A DNA stretch of 64,000 nucleotides from Pseudomonadota bacterium (GTDB taxonomy: Bacteria > Pseudomonadota > Gammaproteobacteria > Xanthomonadales > Xanthomonadaceae), in NCBI GenBank assembly GCA_018242365.1, contig JAFECB010000016.1, forward strand, positions 62,001-126,000, given 5' to 3'. Below, one piece after another: positions 45,702 through 55,902 of the stretch. Positions within the stretch are counted from its first letter, which is position 1. The number at the start of each line of letters is the position of its first letter. Under the pieces are notes generated by a model. That model was not told the DNA's origin. It made no database searches and worked only from the letters and a program-made list of their open reading frames with translations. Both the position numbers and the translations under genes were made by a program.

Positions 45702-46277
45702 CTATCGCGGCAGCCAATCCGCCAGCAACTCGGCCGGATCCGGGCGCGGGCGGTCTGGCACCTCGATCCGCGGCGTGCCGATTGCAATCGTGCCGACCAG
45801 TTGTTCCTCGGCATCCAGCCCGAGGACGCCTTCAAGGAAGGGGCGGTCGTAGGCGATCCAGCCGGTCAGCCATTGCGCGCCGAAGCCCACCGCATGCGCC
45901 GCCTGCAACAGCTGGAAACACACGCATGCCGCGCTGGAGAAGCGTTCGGTGGCAGGGATTTTTTCGTCTGGCCCGGTGTTGGCGATCACGGCGAGGGTCA
46001 GCGGCGGCGTGGTGAAGCGGGAGCGCAGTTTGTCGATCACGGCCTCGCCCGCATCCGGCTCACGTTCGCGCAGGCGTCCCTCGGCGGCGTCTGCAAGTGT
46101 CGTGCGAGCCGCCCCGGTGATGCGCAGGAACCGGAACGGCACGCGCTTGCCGTGATCGGGAACCCGCACCGCGGTGTCCAGCATCTGCAGCAGTTGCGCG
46201 TCGTCGGGTCCGGGCGCATCCAGCTGCCGGGTGGGGGTGGAATGGCGACTTGCGAGGGCGTCGAGGGTCAGGGACAT
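45702..46277 (-). CDS. Nitroreductase-family FMN oxidoreductase (YdjA-like)
   Basis: A 191-residue nitroreductase-fold protein. SRHSTPTRQLDAPGPDD and the FMN-binding HGKRVPFRFLRI, with VGFGAQWLTGWIAYDRPFLEGVLG, resemble the small YdjA subgroup, which uses FMN to reduce unknown substrates with NAD(P)H. ATG 46277 is chosen over an upstream in-frame ATG because conservation begins there. It is divergent from pntA1 with 83 bp between. Confidence 0.88.
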   Translation of the reverse strand: MSLTLDALASRHSTPTRQLDAPGPDDAQLLQMLDTAVRVPDHGKRVPFRFLRITGAARTTLADAAEGRLREREPDAGEAVIDKLRSRFTTPPLTLAVIANTGPDEKIPATERFSSAACVCFQLLQAAHAVGFGAQWLTGWIAYDRPFLEGVLGLDAEEQLVGTIAIGTPRIEVPDRPRPDPAELLADWLPR

Positions 46278-46360
46278 CGGGTGGGATTGCGACAGGGAAG
46301 CTGCATGGTAGCGGCTGCATTTGGTTACGATGTGGGGCAATTCGAATCAGGGAGCGGGCG

Positions 46361-47452
46361 ATGGCGGTGATCGTGGGCGTGGCGCGCGAGACGGCAAACG
46401 GCGAACGCCGGGTCGCCTTGACCCCGGAGACCTGCAAGAAGCTGGTGGCAGCGGGTGCCACGGTTCGCATCCAGCCGGGCATCGGCGCGGGCGCGTATTT
46501 CCCGGATGCGGCCTATGCCGCTGCGGGTGCCCAATTGGCAGAAGATGCGCTTGCCGAGGCCGATGTCGTGCTGTGCGTGCAGCCCGCGGCCAATGCCGCA
46601 CTCGCAGAGATCAAGCAAGGTGCCGTGCTGGTCGGCAGCCTGCAGCCACAGGCCGACCCGGCGCGCGCCGAGGCGATCCAGGCGCGCGGGTTGACCACCT
46701 TCCCGCTGGAACGGCTGCCGCGTACCACGCGTGCGCAGGCGATGGACGTCCTCAGCTCGCAGGCCGGCATGGCCGGCTACAAGGCAGTGCTGATCGCCGC
46801 GCAGCTGGCACCGCGGTTCTTTCCGATGCTGACCACGGCGGCAGGCACGATTCGCCCGTCCAAGGTGCTGATCGTCGGTGCTGGTGTCGCCGGCTTGCAG
46901 GCCATTGCCACGACCAAACGCTTGGGCGCGGCGGTGGAAGGCTTCGACGTGCGCCCGGAAACCCGCGAGCAGATCGAATCGCTGGGCGGCAAGTTCCTCG
47001 ACCTCGGCGTGTCGGCTGCGGGCGAAGGCGGTTACGCGCGCCAGCTCACCGACGAGGAGCGCGCCCTGCAGCAGCAGCGGCTGGCCGATCACCTGAAAGG
47101 GATCGACGTGGTGGTGTGCACGGCCGCGGTGCCGGGCCGGCCAGCGCCGAAGATCATTTCCGCCGAGATGGTGGCGGGAATGAAGCCGGGCAGCGTGATC
47201 GTCGATCTGGCTGCCGAGACCGGCGGCAATTGCGCGCTCACCCAGCCCGGAGAGACCGTCGATAGCAATGGCGTGATCGTCGCCGGACCGCTGAACCTCG
47301 CTTCGATGGGGGCCCAGCACGCCAGCGAAATGTACGCCCGCAACATCTACAACTTCGTCAGCCTGCTGCTCAAGGACGGTGCCCTGCACTTCGACTGGAG
47401 CGACGAGTTGCTGGCGAAGACGGTGTGGCCGGAACGGGCGGCTGCGTCCTGA
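46361..47452 (+). CDS. pntA: NAD(P) transhydrogenase subunit alpha part 1 (NAD(H)-binding domain I)
   Basis: A 363-residue soluble dI subunit of proton-translocating transhydrogenase. It resembles the three-subunit form of Rhodospirillum rather than the fused E. coli PntA. It has ARETANGERRVALTPE, the NAD-binding VLIVGAGVAGLQAIATTKRLGA and IVDLAAETGGNC. GGAG precedes the ATG. The partner genes pntA2 and pntB lie 2.1 kb further on, after a leftward sigma-factor operon. Confidence 0.95.
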   Translation: MAVIVGVARETANGERRVALTPETCKKLVAAGATVRIQPGIGAGAYFPDAAYAAAGAQLAEDALAEADVVLCVQPAANAALAEIKQGAVLVGSLQPQADPARAEAIQARGLTTFPLERLPRTTRAQAMDVLSSQAGMAGYKAVLIAAQLAPRFFPMLTTAAGTIRPSKVLIVGAGVAGLQAIATTKRLGAAVEGFDVRPETREQIESLGGKFLDLGVSAAGEGGYARQLTDEERALQQQRLADHLKGIDVVVCTAAVPGRPAPKIISAEMVAGMKPGSVIVDLAAETGGNCALTQPGETVDSNGVIVAGPLNLASMGAQHASEMYARNIYNFVSLLLKDGALHFDWSDELLAKTVWPERAAAS

Positions 47453-47481
47453 GTCGAATCAGGGCTTCGCTGAAACTACGG

Positions 47482-47561
47482 CGTCATCCCGGCGAACGCC
47501 GGGATCCAGCTTTTCAGCAATGCATCGCTCTACATGGATTCCAGCCGTCGCCGGGATGACG
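47482..47561. repeat. 80-bp inverted-repeat element of the CGTCATCCCGGCGA type
   Basis: Two arms, 47482-47510 and 47535-47561, share a perfect inverted CGTCATCCCGGCGA at the outer ends and a looser GGATCCA/GGAATCCA inside. Each arm also holds its own CCCGGCG..CGCCGGG hairpin. This resembles a dispersed palindromic element seen in many proteobacteria. It is a different family from the TGTAGGAG repeats. It lies between pntA1 and the DUF3106 gene. Confidence 0.85.
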
Positions 47562-47599
47562 CGCCGGGGATTTCAGGCAAGGTCCATTCGAACCATGCT

Positions 47600-48052
47600 T
47601 CAATCGTTGCCCGGCTGCCGCTCCGGCGCAGGATGCGCCTTGACCCAATCGGCCTTCTGTTGCGGGCTCAGGGTGCGCCAGTTGTCCATGAAGGCGCGGC
47701 GGGCGTCCTTGTCCATCCCTCGCATGGCGTGGAAGACCGCACGGGCCTGAGCACGTTGCGCGGGGTCCATGTTGTCCCAGCGCTGCATGCCGCGGCGGGC
47801 GTGACTGCGTTGGTCCGGGGTCATCGTGCGCCAGCGCTGGGCGTGGTCGAGCATGCGGCCGCGGTCTTCGGGGCTGTTGTTCCAGCGATCGCGCAGCGGT
47901 GCGGTCAAGGTGTCACGCTGGGCGGGCGTCAACTGTTCCCAATTCGGCAGCGATGTGGATGAACCTGGATTGGCGGGCGCGGATTGCTGCGCGAGCGCCA
48001 GCATCGGCCACAGCAACAGCGCGGGAAACGCGAAACGGATGAAGGTTTTCAT
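47600..48052 (-). CDS. DUF3106 periplasmic protein
   Basis: A 150-residue secreted protein with signal peptide (FAFPALLLWPMLALAQ) and a DUF3106 domain built of repeated W-x2-M/L-(S/D/T)P-x2-R units (WEQLTPAQRD, WRTMTPDQRS, WDNMDPAQRA, WRTLSPQQKA). It resembles Spy/CpxP-like periplasmic stress sensors in being Arg/Gln-rich and helical. It is the last gene of the sigma/anti-sigma operon, 4 bp after its neighbour, so it may modulate that sigma pathway. Confidence 0.87.
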   Translation of the reverse strand: MKTFIRFAFPALLLWPMLALAQQSAPANPGSSTSLPNWEQLTPAQRDTLTAPLRDRWNNSPEDRGRMLDHAQRWRTMTPDQRSHARRGMQRWDNMDPAQRAQARAVFHAMRGMDKDARRAFMDNWRTLSPQQKADWVKAHPAPERQPGND

Positions 48053-48056
48053 GGGC

Positions 48057-48455
48057 TTACTCCTTGGCCACCTGGGCGGCGTCGCTGGAAGCGAGCCAGG
48101 TGTAGAACTCGGGGTCTTCGTCGAGCAAGGTTGCGGCGGCGCGTGGATCGGGCGTCGTGTTCGCGGCGGCCACGGCCACCGGGGCGACGGCAACGGAAGG
48201 GGTTGGTTGCCGATGGGCCTGCGGGCGATTGAATTGCAGGCCGATGGCCAGTGCCGACAGGGTGGCAAAACCCGCCACTGCGTAGCGCAGCCCGTGCCGT
48301 GGCCGGTGAACCTGTCCACGCAGCACGGCATTGCGACGCTGGGTGAGTTGCGCCTGCACCTGCGGCGATAGCTGCGTCAGCGCATCGGCGTGGCGGGCGC
48401 GGACGACGGCATTCAGTCGCAAGTCGGCAATGTCGTGTTCGGTTGGGTTGTTCAT
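48057..48455 (-). CDS. Putative anti-sigma factor / single-pass membrane protein
   Basis: A 132-residue protein with a cytoplasmic N-terminal helical part (ADLRLNAVVRARHADALTQLS), one transmembrane helix near 58-74 (AVAGFATLSALAIGLQF) and a short periplasmic tail ending in DPEFYTWLASSDAAQVAKE. Its start overlaps the sigma gene stop (ATGA). Position and topology fit an anti-sigma factor, but no zinc-binding or RseA signature is visible, so this is inference. Confidence 0.7.
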   Translation of the reverse strand: MNNPTEHDIADLRLNAVVRARHADALTQLSPQVQAQLTQRRNAVLRGQVHRPRHGLRYAVAGFATLSALAIGLQFNRPQAHRQPTPSVAVAPVAVAAANTTPDPRAAATLLDEDPEFYTWLASSDAAQVAKE

Positions 48456-49021
48456 CGCACATCCTCCAACTGCTTCTGCAGCGCGGCGCGCGCGCGCGAC
48501 AGATGGGTCTTGACCGAGCCTTCACTGCAGCCCATCACGGCCGCGGTCTCGGTGACATCGAGGTCTTCCAGCACGCGCAGGGTGAAGGCCTCGCGCTGGC
48601 GATCCGGCAGGCTGCGCAAGGCGGCACGAATCTTCGTCCATGCCTCGCGGCTTTCGTGGCTGCGTTGCGGATCGGGGCTGTCGTCGGCCCAGTCGATCGG
48701 CTCGCCATCGCGGTCGCTGCTGCCGGGCAGCAGCCAGCGCAGGCGGAACAGGCTGCGCCGCTGCATGTCGGTCATGCGGTTGCGCAGGATGCTCCAGAAC
48801 AGCGGGCTCCATTCGTTCGCCGGGCGCTCGCGGTAGGCCAGCATCTTCACCATCGCGTCCTGCACCGCGTCCAGCGCATCGTCGCGCTGGCGCAGGCCGA
48901 TTTCCGCAAAACGGAACGCCCGCGCGCCGATCTCGCGCAGGAAGCCGTCGAAATCGACGGCTCCGGCATGTGTGTCCGAATTCGGATGGAGGTCGGCAGG
49001 GGCAGTCACGGTGAGCAGCAT
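48452..49021 (-). CDS. ECF-type RNA polymerase sigma factor
   Basis: A 189-residue sigma-70 family protein with region 2 (RDDALDAVQDAMVKMLAYRERPANEWSPLFWSILRNRMTD) and region 4 (LRSLPDRQREAFTLRVLEDLDVTETAAVMGCSEGSVKTHLSRARAAL), lacking region 3. The start at 49021 gives the family length. It is followed by an overlapping putative anti-sigma gene and DUF3106, and preceded 11 bp upstream by a secreted charged protein gene, making a four-gene leftward unit. Confidence 0.9.
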   Translation of the reverse strand: MLLTVTAPADLHPNSDTHAGAVDFDGFLREIGARAFRFAEIGLRQRDDALDAVQDAMVKMLAYRERPANEWSPLFWSILRNRMTDMQRRSLFRLRWLLPGSSDRDGEPIDWADDSPDPQRSHESREAWTKIRAALRSLPDRQREAFTLRVLEDLDVTETAAVMGCSEGSVKTHLSRARAALQKQLEDVR

Positions 49022-49032
49022 ACGGGCGGGGC

Positions 49033-49371
49033 TCAGTGCGTGCGATCCCAGCGACGGTCGAAGCGTGCACCGCGACGGTCCCAACGCGCTTCGAGTCGCT
49101 CGCCCTTGGCATCCATCCGGTGTTCGATGCGATCACCCTGGCGATCCAGCTGCTCGGCGCGTTGCTCGTGCCCGTTTGCCGCGGCTTGAATCGCACGTTG
49201 GTCGTAACGGTGGTCGATGCGTTCGCCGCGCTGCTCGTAGCGCTGGTCGATGCGTTCGCCGTGGCGATCCATGCGGCGTTCGACCCGATCCCCGCGGTCG
49301 CTGGCGGCGGCGGAGCCACTGATGAGCGTGGCGAGTAGCAAAACAGGCAAGAGCAAGCTGCGGGTTTTCAT
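49033..49371 (-). CDS. Small secreted protein rich in Arg/Asp/Glu/Gln
   Basis: A 112-residue protein with a clear signal peptide (LLLPVLLLATLISGSAAA) and a mature part made almost wholly of charged helical repeats such as DRVERRMDRHGERIDQRYEQR. Function unknown; the likely state is a periplasmic helix or coiled coil. It lies 11 bp upstream of the sigma gene on the same strand and may lead that operon. A tentative ECF-like -35 element GGAAC is at 49418-49414 upstream, without a firm -10. Confidence 0.75.
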   Translation of the reverse strand: MKTRSLLLPVLLLATLISGSAAASDRGDRVERRMDRHGERIDQRYEQRGERIDHRYDQRAIQAAANGHEQRAEQLDRQGDRIEHRMDAKGERLEARWDRRGARFDRRWDRTH

Positions 49372-49535
49372 GGCGGGCATCGTGTCCTGGGTGATCCGGG
49401 AGGGTGCGCAGGCGTTCCTGCCTGCACAGGGATCAACGCGCGAGTGGCGGATCGGATGACACGAAACGGATGCCGGCTTGCCAGCAGCATTCCAGCGCCG
49501 GTTATGATGCGGTGCAAACAGGATCGGGGTGGAAC

Positions 49536-49832
49536 ATGGGCGACGGCTTGGTGGCGCTGTACATCTTCATGCTGGCGGCGATCGCCGGCAACGTGATCAT
49601 TTCGCGGGTCCCCGTCATCCTGCACACGCCGCTGATGTCCGGCTCGAACTTCATCCACGGCATCGTGCTGATCGGCGCGATGGTGGTGCTGGGCGAGGCG
49701 ACGACGCCGCTGGAGCAAGCGCTGGGCTTCGTCGCAGTCTTGCTGGGCGCGGGCAATGCCGCCGGCGGCTACGTCGTCACCGAGCGGATGCTGGACATGT
49801 TCAAGTCCAGCAAGAAGGAGGGCGGGAAGTGA
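49536..49832 (+). CDS. NAD(P) transhydrogenase subunit alpha part 2 (membrane segment)
   Basis: A 98-residue integral membrane subunit with three helices. It has the transhydrogenase alpha signature YIFMLAAIAGNVIISRVPVILHTPLMSG and NFIHGIVLIGAMVV. It contributes to the proton channel together with PntB. GGGGTGG lies upstream of ATG 49536. Its end overlaps the pntB GTG start (GTGA). Confidence 0.93.
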   Translation: MGDGLVALYIFMLAAIAGNVIISRVPVILHTPLMSGSNFIHGIVLIGAMVVLGEATTPLEQALGFVAVLLGAGNAAGGYVVTERMLDMFKSSKKEGGK

Positions 49833-51220
49833 GCGTCCTTGCCTTGGTCAAATTCAGCTATTTCGTCGCCGCGACCTTGTTCCTGCTCGGCCTGCAGCGC
49901 ATGGCCAGCCCCAAGACCGCGCGCAGCGGCATTCAGTGGGCGGGCGTCGGCATGCTGATCGCCACCGTCGCCACCTTCTTCCTGCCAGGCCTGCACAACA
50001 TCGCCTTGATGGTGGTGGCCATCGTGCTTGGCGTCGGCCTGAACTGGGCTTGGGGCAAGAAGGTGGCGATCACCGACATGCCGCAAATGGTCGCCCTGTT
50101 CAACGGCATGGGCGGCGGCTCGGCGGCTGCAATTGGCGCGGTCGAGCTGGTGAAATATTCCGGTGGTGTGCCGGTGCCGTCGATGCTGGGCCTGGTATTG
50201 GCCGTGGTGGGGGCGCTGATCGGTTCTGTGTCGCTGACCGGCTCGATCATCGCCTGGGCCAAGCTCGACGGCCGCATGGACAAGCGCTACACCTTCCCCG
50301 GCCAGCAGTATTTCAATGCGCTGATAGCGCTGGCGGCGGTTGCGTGCGGGGTGATGGCGGTCCACACGCTGGCGCTGCCGTGGATCATCGCGTTCTTCGT
50401 GCTGGCGCTGGGATTGGGCAAATTGATGACCCTGCCGATCGGCGGTGCCGACATGCCGGTGGTGATTTCGCTGTACAACGCCTTCACCGGCCTTGCGGTG
50501 GCCTTCGAAGGGTACGTGCTGGGCAATGAGGCCCTGATCATCGCCGGCATGATGGTCGGTGCGGCCGGCATGCTGCTGACCCGCTTGATGGCCAAGGCGA
50601 TGAACCGGTCGATCAAGAGCGTGCTGTTCTCGAACTTCGGTGGCGGCTCCGCGGCGATGCAGGAAATCGGCGGCTCGATGAAGCCGATCGAGGCGGCCGA
50701 CGTGGCGGCGATGATGGCCTATGCCGAACGCGTGGTGATCGTGCCCGGTTATGGCATGGCGGTGGCGCAGGCCCAGCACAAGATCTGGGAGCTGTGCCAG
50801 CGCCTGATCGCGCGCGGGGTGAAGGTGAAATTCGCCATCCACCCGGTGGCCGGGCGCATGCCGGGGCACATGAACGTGCTGCTGGCCGAGGCCGGCGTGC
50901 CCTACGACCTGATCGCCGACATGGACGACATCAACCCGGAATTCGCCAATACCGATGTGTCGCTGGTGATCGGTGCGAACGACGTGGTCAACCCGGTGGC
51001 CAAGACCGATCCGGCCTCACCGATCTACGGCATGCCGATCCTCGACGTAGTCAATTCGAAGAACACCGTCGTCATCAAGCGTGGCAAGGGGACGGGTTTT
51101 GCCGGGATCGAGAACGCGCTGTTCTTCGCCGACAACACCCGCATGCTGTACGGCGATGGTGCCGAGATGGCCAACGCGCTGGTCAGTGAGTTGAAGGAAT
51201 TGGACGGCGGCGGGCATTGA
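49829..51220 (+). CDS. pntB: NAD(P) transhydrogenase subunit beta PntB
   Basis: A 463-residue subunit with about nine membrane helices (to about residue 265) and a C-terminal NADP(H)-binding domain III (VIVPGYGMAVAQAQHKIWEL, HPVAGRMPGHMNVLLAEA, VSLVIGANDVVNPVAK). It couples hydride transfer from NADH to NADP+ to proton movement. The start is GTG in a GTGA overlap with the preceding gene. Its last 38 bp overlap the 3' end of an opposite-strand gene. Confidence 0.95.
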   Translation: MSVLALVKFSYFVAATLFLLGLQRMASPKTARSGIQWAGVGMLIATVATFFLPGLHNIALMVVAIVLGVGLNWAWGKKVAITDMPQMVALFNGMGGGSAAAIGAVELVKYSGGVPVPSMLGLVLAVVGALIGSVSLTGSIIAWAKLDGRMDKRYTFPGQQYFNALIALAAVACGVMAVHTLALPWIIAFFVLALGLGKLMTLPIGGADMPVVISLYNAFTGLAVAFEGYVLGNEALIIAGMMVGAAGMLLTRLMAKAMNRSIKSVLFSNFGGGSAAMQEIGGSMKPIEAADVAAMMAYAERVVIVPGYGMAVAQAQHKIWELCQRLIARGVKVKFAIHPVAGRMPGHMNVLLAEAGVPYDLIADMDDINPEFANTDVSLVIGANDVVNPVAKTDPASPIYGMPILDVVNSKNTVVIKRGKGTGFAGIENALFFADNTRMLYGDGAEMANALVSELKELDGGGH

Positions 51221-51629
51221 GCCCGGACAGCAGGGCCAGCACCAGGCCTGCGCCGTACCAGAGCAGGTCCGCGCGGGTGTTGGCCAGCGTCGCCAGCAGC
51301 CAGGCGTAGCCCACGCCCATGTGCAGGGCCGATTCCAGCGGGCGCATGCCGAAATCTTCGCCGATCTGGCCGGCGGCGATCATGAAGTTGGCCAAGGCAA
51401 TGATCAGCGTCGTGGCCAACACCGCCGCCAGCCCGCGTTGCAGGCCGCGTGGCCAATTGACCAAGCGCTGCAGCACGGCCAGATCGAACGCGCCCAGCAG
51501 CGCCATCCACGCGAATTGATGATCGAAGCGCAAGGCGAGCAGCACCCAGGCCGCCGCGAATCCCGTCGCGCCCAGCAACAGCAAGGCCCAGGCGTGCCAA
51601 CGAACAGGGGGCGGGGGAATCGAGGACAT
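51183..51629 (-). CDS. Hypothetical membrane protein
   Basis: A 148-residue hydrophobic protein with about four membrane segments (ALLLLGATGFAAAWVLLAL, WMALLGAFDLAVLQRL, AAVLATTLIIALANFMIAAG, WLLATLANTRADLLWYGAGLVLALLSG). I do not recognise the family. Codon usage looks like its neighbours. The 3' end overlaps the 3' end of pntB by 38 bp. The gap to sufT upstream (270 bp, divergent) shows no other gene. Confidence 0.65.
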   Translation of the reverse strand: MSSIPPPPVRWHAWALLLLGATGFAAAWVLLALRFDHQFAWMALLGAFDLAVLQRLVNWPRGLQRGLAAVLATTLIIALANFMIAAGQIGEDFGMRPLESALHMGVGYAWLLATLANTRADLLWYGAGLVLALLSGLNARRRPIPSTH

Positions 51630-51899
51630 GGAGTGCGCGCAGGAGGGTGGCCGATGATGCCATCCCGTGGCAGCCGTGACCAATGCCAGCGGTCCTGATC
51701 GGGTCGCAAGACCGCACCGCGGGCAGCCGGCAAGCCATTGATTTCATTTGGCTGCAGGACTGGTTCGCCTGATGTGGCGCATGCGATGGCGCCCCTTGAT
51801 GCGCGTCAAGTCCGGGCGTGTCTCGGCCTTGCCGGGCGGGCGTCGTCGTCGATTAGCACTAGAATGGTACGACTTCACGGCATGCAGGCCACCTGGATC

Positions 51900-52454
51900 A
51901 TGTACTCCCGCAGCAGCGAACCCGTCCGTTTCGAGCGTGATTGCGCTGCCGTGCTGGTTCCACAAGGTGATCAGGTCACCTTGCCGGTCGGCACCGTCGG
52001 TTACATCACGCAGGCGCTGGGTGGCAGCTGGACGGTGTTCGTCGAAGGCAACCTCATGCGTATCGCCGGCGAGGATGGCGATGCAATCGGCAAGGAAACC
52101 GCGCAGCCGCTTGAATTGGCCGAAGGCGCGGATGACGCGGCGGTGGAAGCCTTGATGTGGGAGCAGCTGCGCACCTGTTTCGACCCGGAAATCCCGGTCA
52201 ATGTGGTCGAGCTCGGCCTGGTCTATCTGGCCGAATTGACCCATCGCGAAGGCGACGGCGCGCGGGTGGCCAAGGTCCGCATCACCCTGACCGCGCCGGG
52301 TTGCGGTATGGGCGACATCCTGATCGACGATGTCCGCAGCAAGCTGCTGAAGATCCCGACCGTCGTCGATACCGATATCGAATTGGTGTTCGACCCGCCT
52401 TGGAACCAGTCGATGATGTCTGATCTGGCCAAGCTCGAAACCGGGATGTTCTGA
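51900..52454 (+). CDS. sufT: SufT-like iron-sulfur cluster assembly factor (DUF59/MIP18 family)
   Basis: A 184-residue protein with the SufT N-terminal part (SSEPVRFERDCAAVLVPQGDQVTLPVGTVGYITQALGG..NLMRIAG) and a C-terminal MIP18 domain (CFDPEIPVNVVELGLVYL, TAPGCGMGDILIDDV, DPPWNQSMMSDLAK). It is thought to aid FeS protein maturation. The start is inferred from conservation; an in-frame ATG at 51882 is possible. It is not beside suf genes here. Confidence 0.9.
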   Translation: MYSRSSEPVRFERDCAAVLVPQGDQVTLPVGTVGYITQALGGSWTVFVEGNLMRIAGEDGDAIGKETAQPLELAEGADDAAVEALMWEQLRTCFDPEIPVNVVELGLVYLAELTHREGDGARVAKVRITLTAPGCGMGDILIDDVRSKLLKIPTVVDTDIELVFDPPWNQSMMSDLAKLETGMF

Positions 52455-55236
<2,782 letters not shown>

Positions 55237-55290
55237 GATTGATCACGGGCCTGCGTCGGGCAACCGGCGCAACTCCCGGCAGGAAGCCAG

Positions 55291-55319
55291 AAAAACCCCG
55301 GTCTTGGCCGGGGTTTTTT
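55291..55319. terminator. Rho-independent terminator after the metallopeptidase
   Basis: AAAAACCCCGG, a 6-base loop and CCGGGGTTTTT make an 11-bp stem followed by one more T, a textbook intrinsic terminator. Because the left arm begins with an A-run, it can also work for the leftward gene that ends at 55356. Confidence 0.95.
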
Positions 55320-55355
55320 CATGTGCCGAAGTAACGTGGAGACAGGAACGAAGCG

Positions 55356-55844
55356 TCAGTCGATCGACTCGAACCGATTGGCATCGACGTTCTTGCGCAC
55401 CTTGCGTGGATCCCAGATGCGGCCATTCATGGCGATATAGACGCCTTCCGGCAGGGACTGCACCGCGCCGACCGCACAACCGATATTGAATACCGCATCC
55501 GAGCCTTCGAAGCGGGCCGGGTTGAGCGCGCCGGTCAGCACAATCGTTTTGCCAGGGATGCCGGACAGGACCTCTGCGGTCTGCACCATGCTGTCGGTCC
55601 CGTGGGTGACCAGCACATGAGCTTCTTCCTGCGCGGCGATGGTGGCGCGCAACAACTGCCGATCCGCATCGGTGACGAACAGCGAATCCTTGCGCAGCAG
55701 CGGGATCACGTGGAAGCGGAACGCCACCCGGAAATCTTCGAGGATGCCGCCGATCTGTGGCTCGCCGACTTGATAGTCAGACTTGGCATCGAAATAGATC
55801 TTGTCGATGGTACCGCCGGTGGTGACGATGAGTAGATTGTCCAT
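55356..55844 (-). CDS. Single-domain asparaginase-like protein
   Basis: A 162-residue protein matching only the N-terminal catalytic domain of type I/II L-asparaginase. The first catalytic Thr is in VTTGGTIDKIYF and the second triad in LVTHGTDSMVQTA. Full-length asparaginases have about 330 residues with a C-terminal domain; that is absent here. The short form recurs in annotated proteobacterial genomes, so it is probably a real subfamily and not a truncation. The substrate is unverified. It converges on the metallopeptidase terminator. Confidence 0.85.
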   Translation of the reverse strand: MDNLLIVTTGGTIDKIYFDAKSDYQVGEPQIGGILEDFRVAFRFHVIPLLRKDSLFVTDADRQLLRATIAAQEEAHVLVTHGTDSMVQTAEVLSGIPGKTIVLTGALNPARFEGSDAVFNIGCAVGAVQSLPEGVYIAMNGRIWDPRKVRKNVDANRFESID

Positions 55845-55902
55845 GCGCGCATTGTCACGCAAATCCGGATTGGATGCGGCGGCGTGGAGTGATGGCCTGG
55901 GA

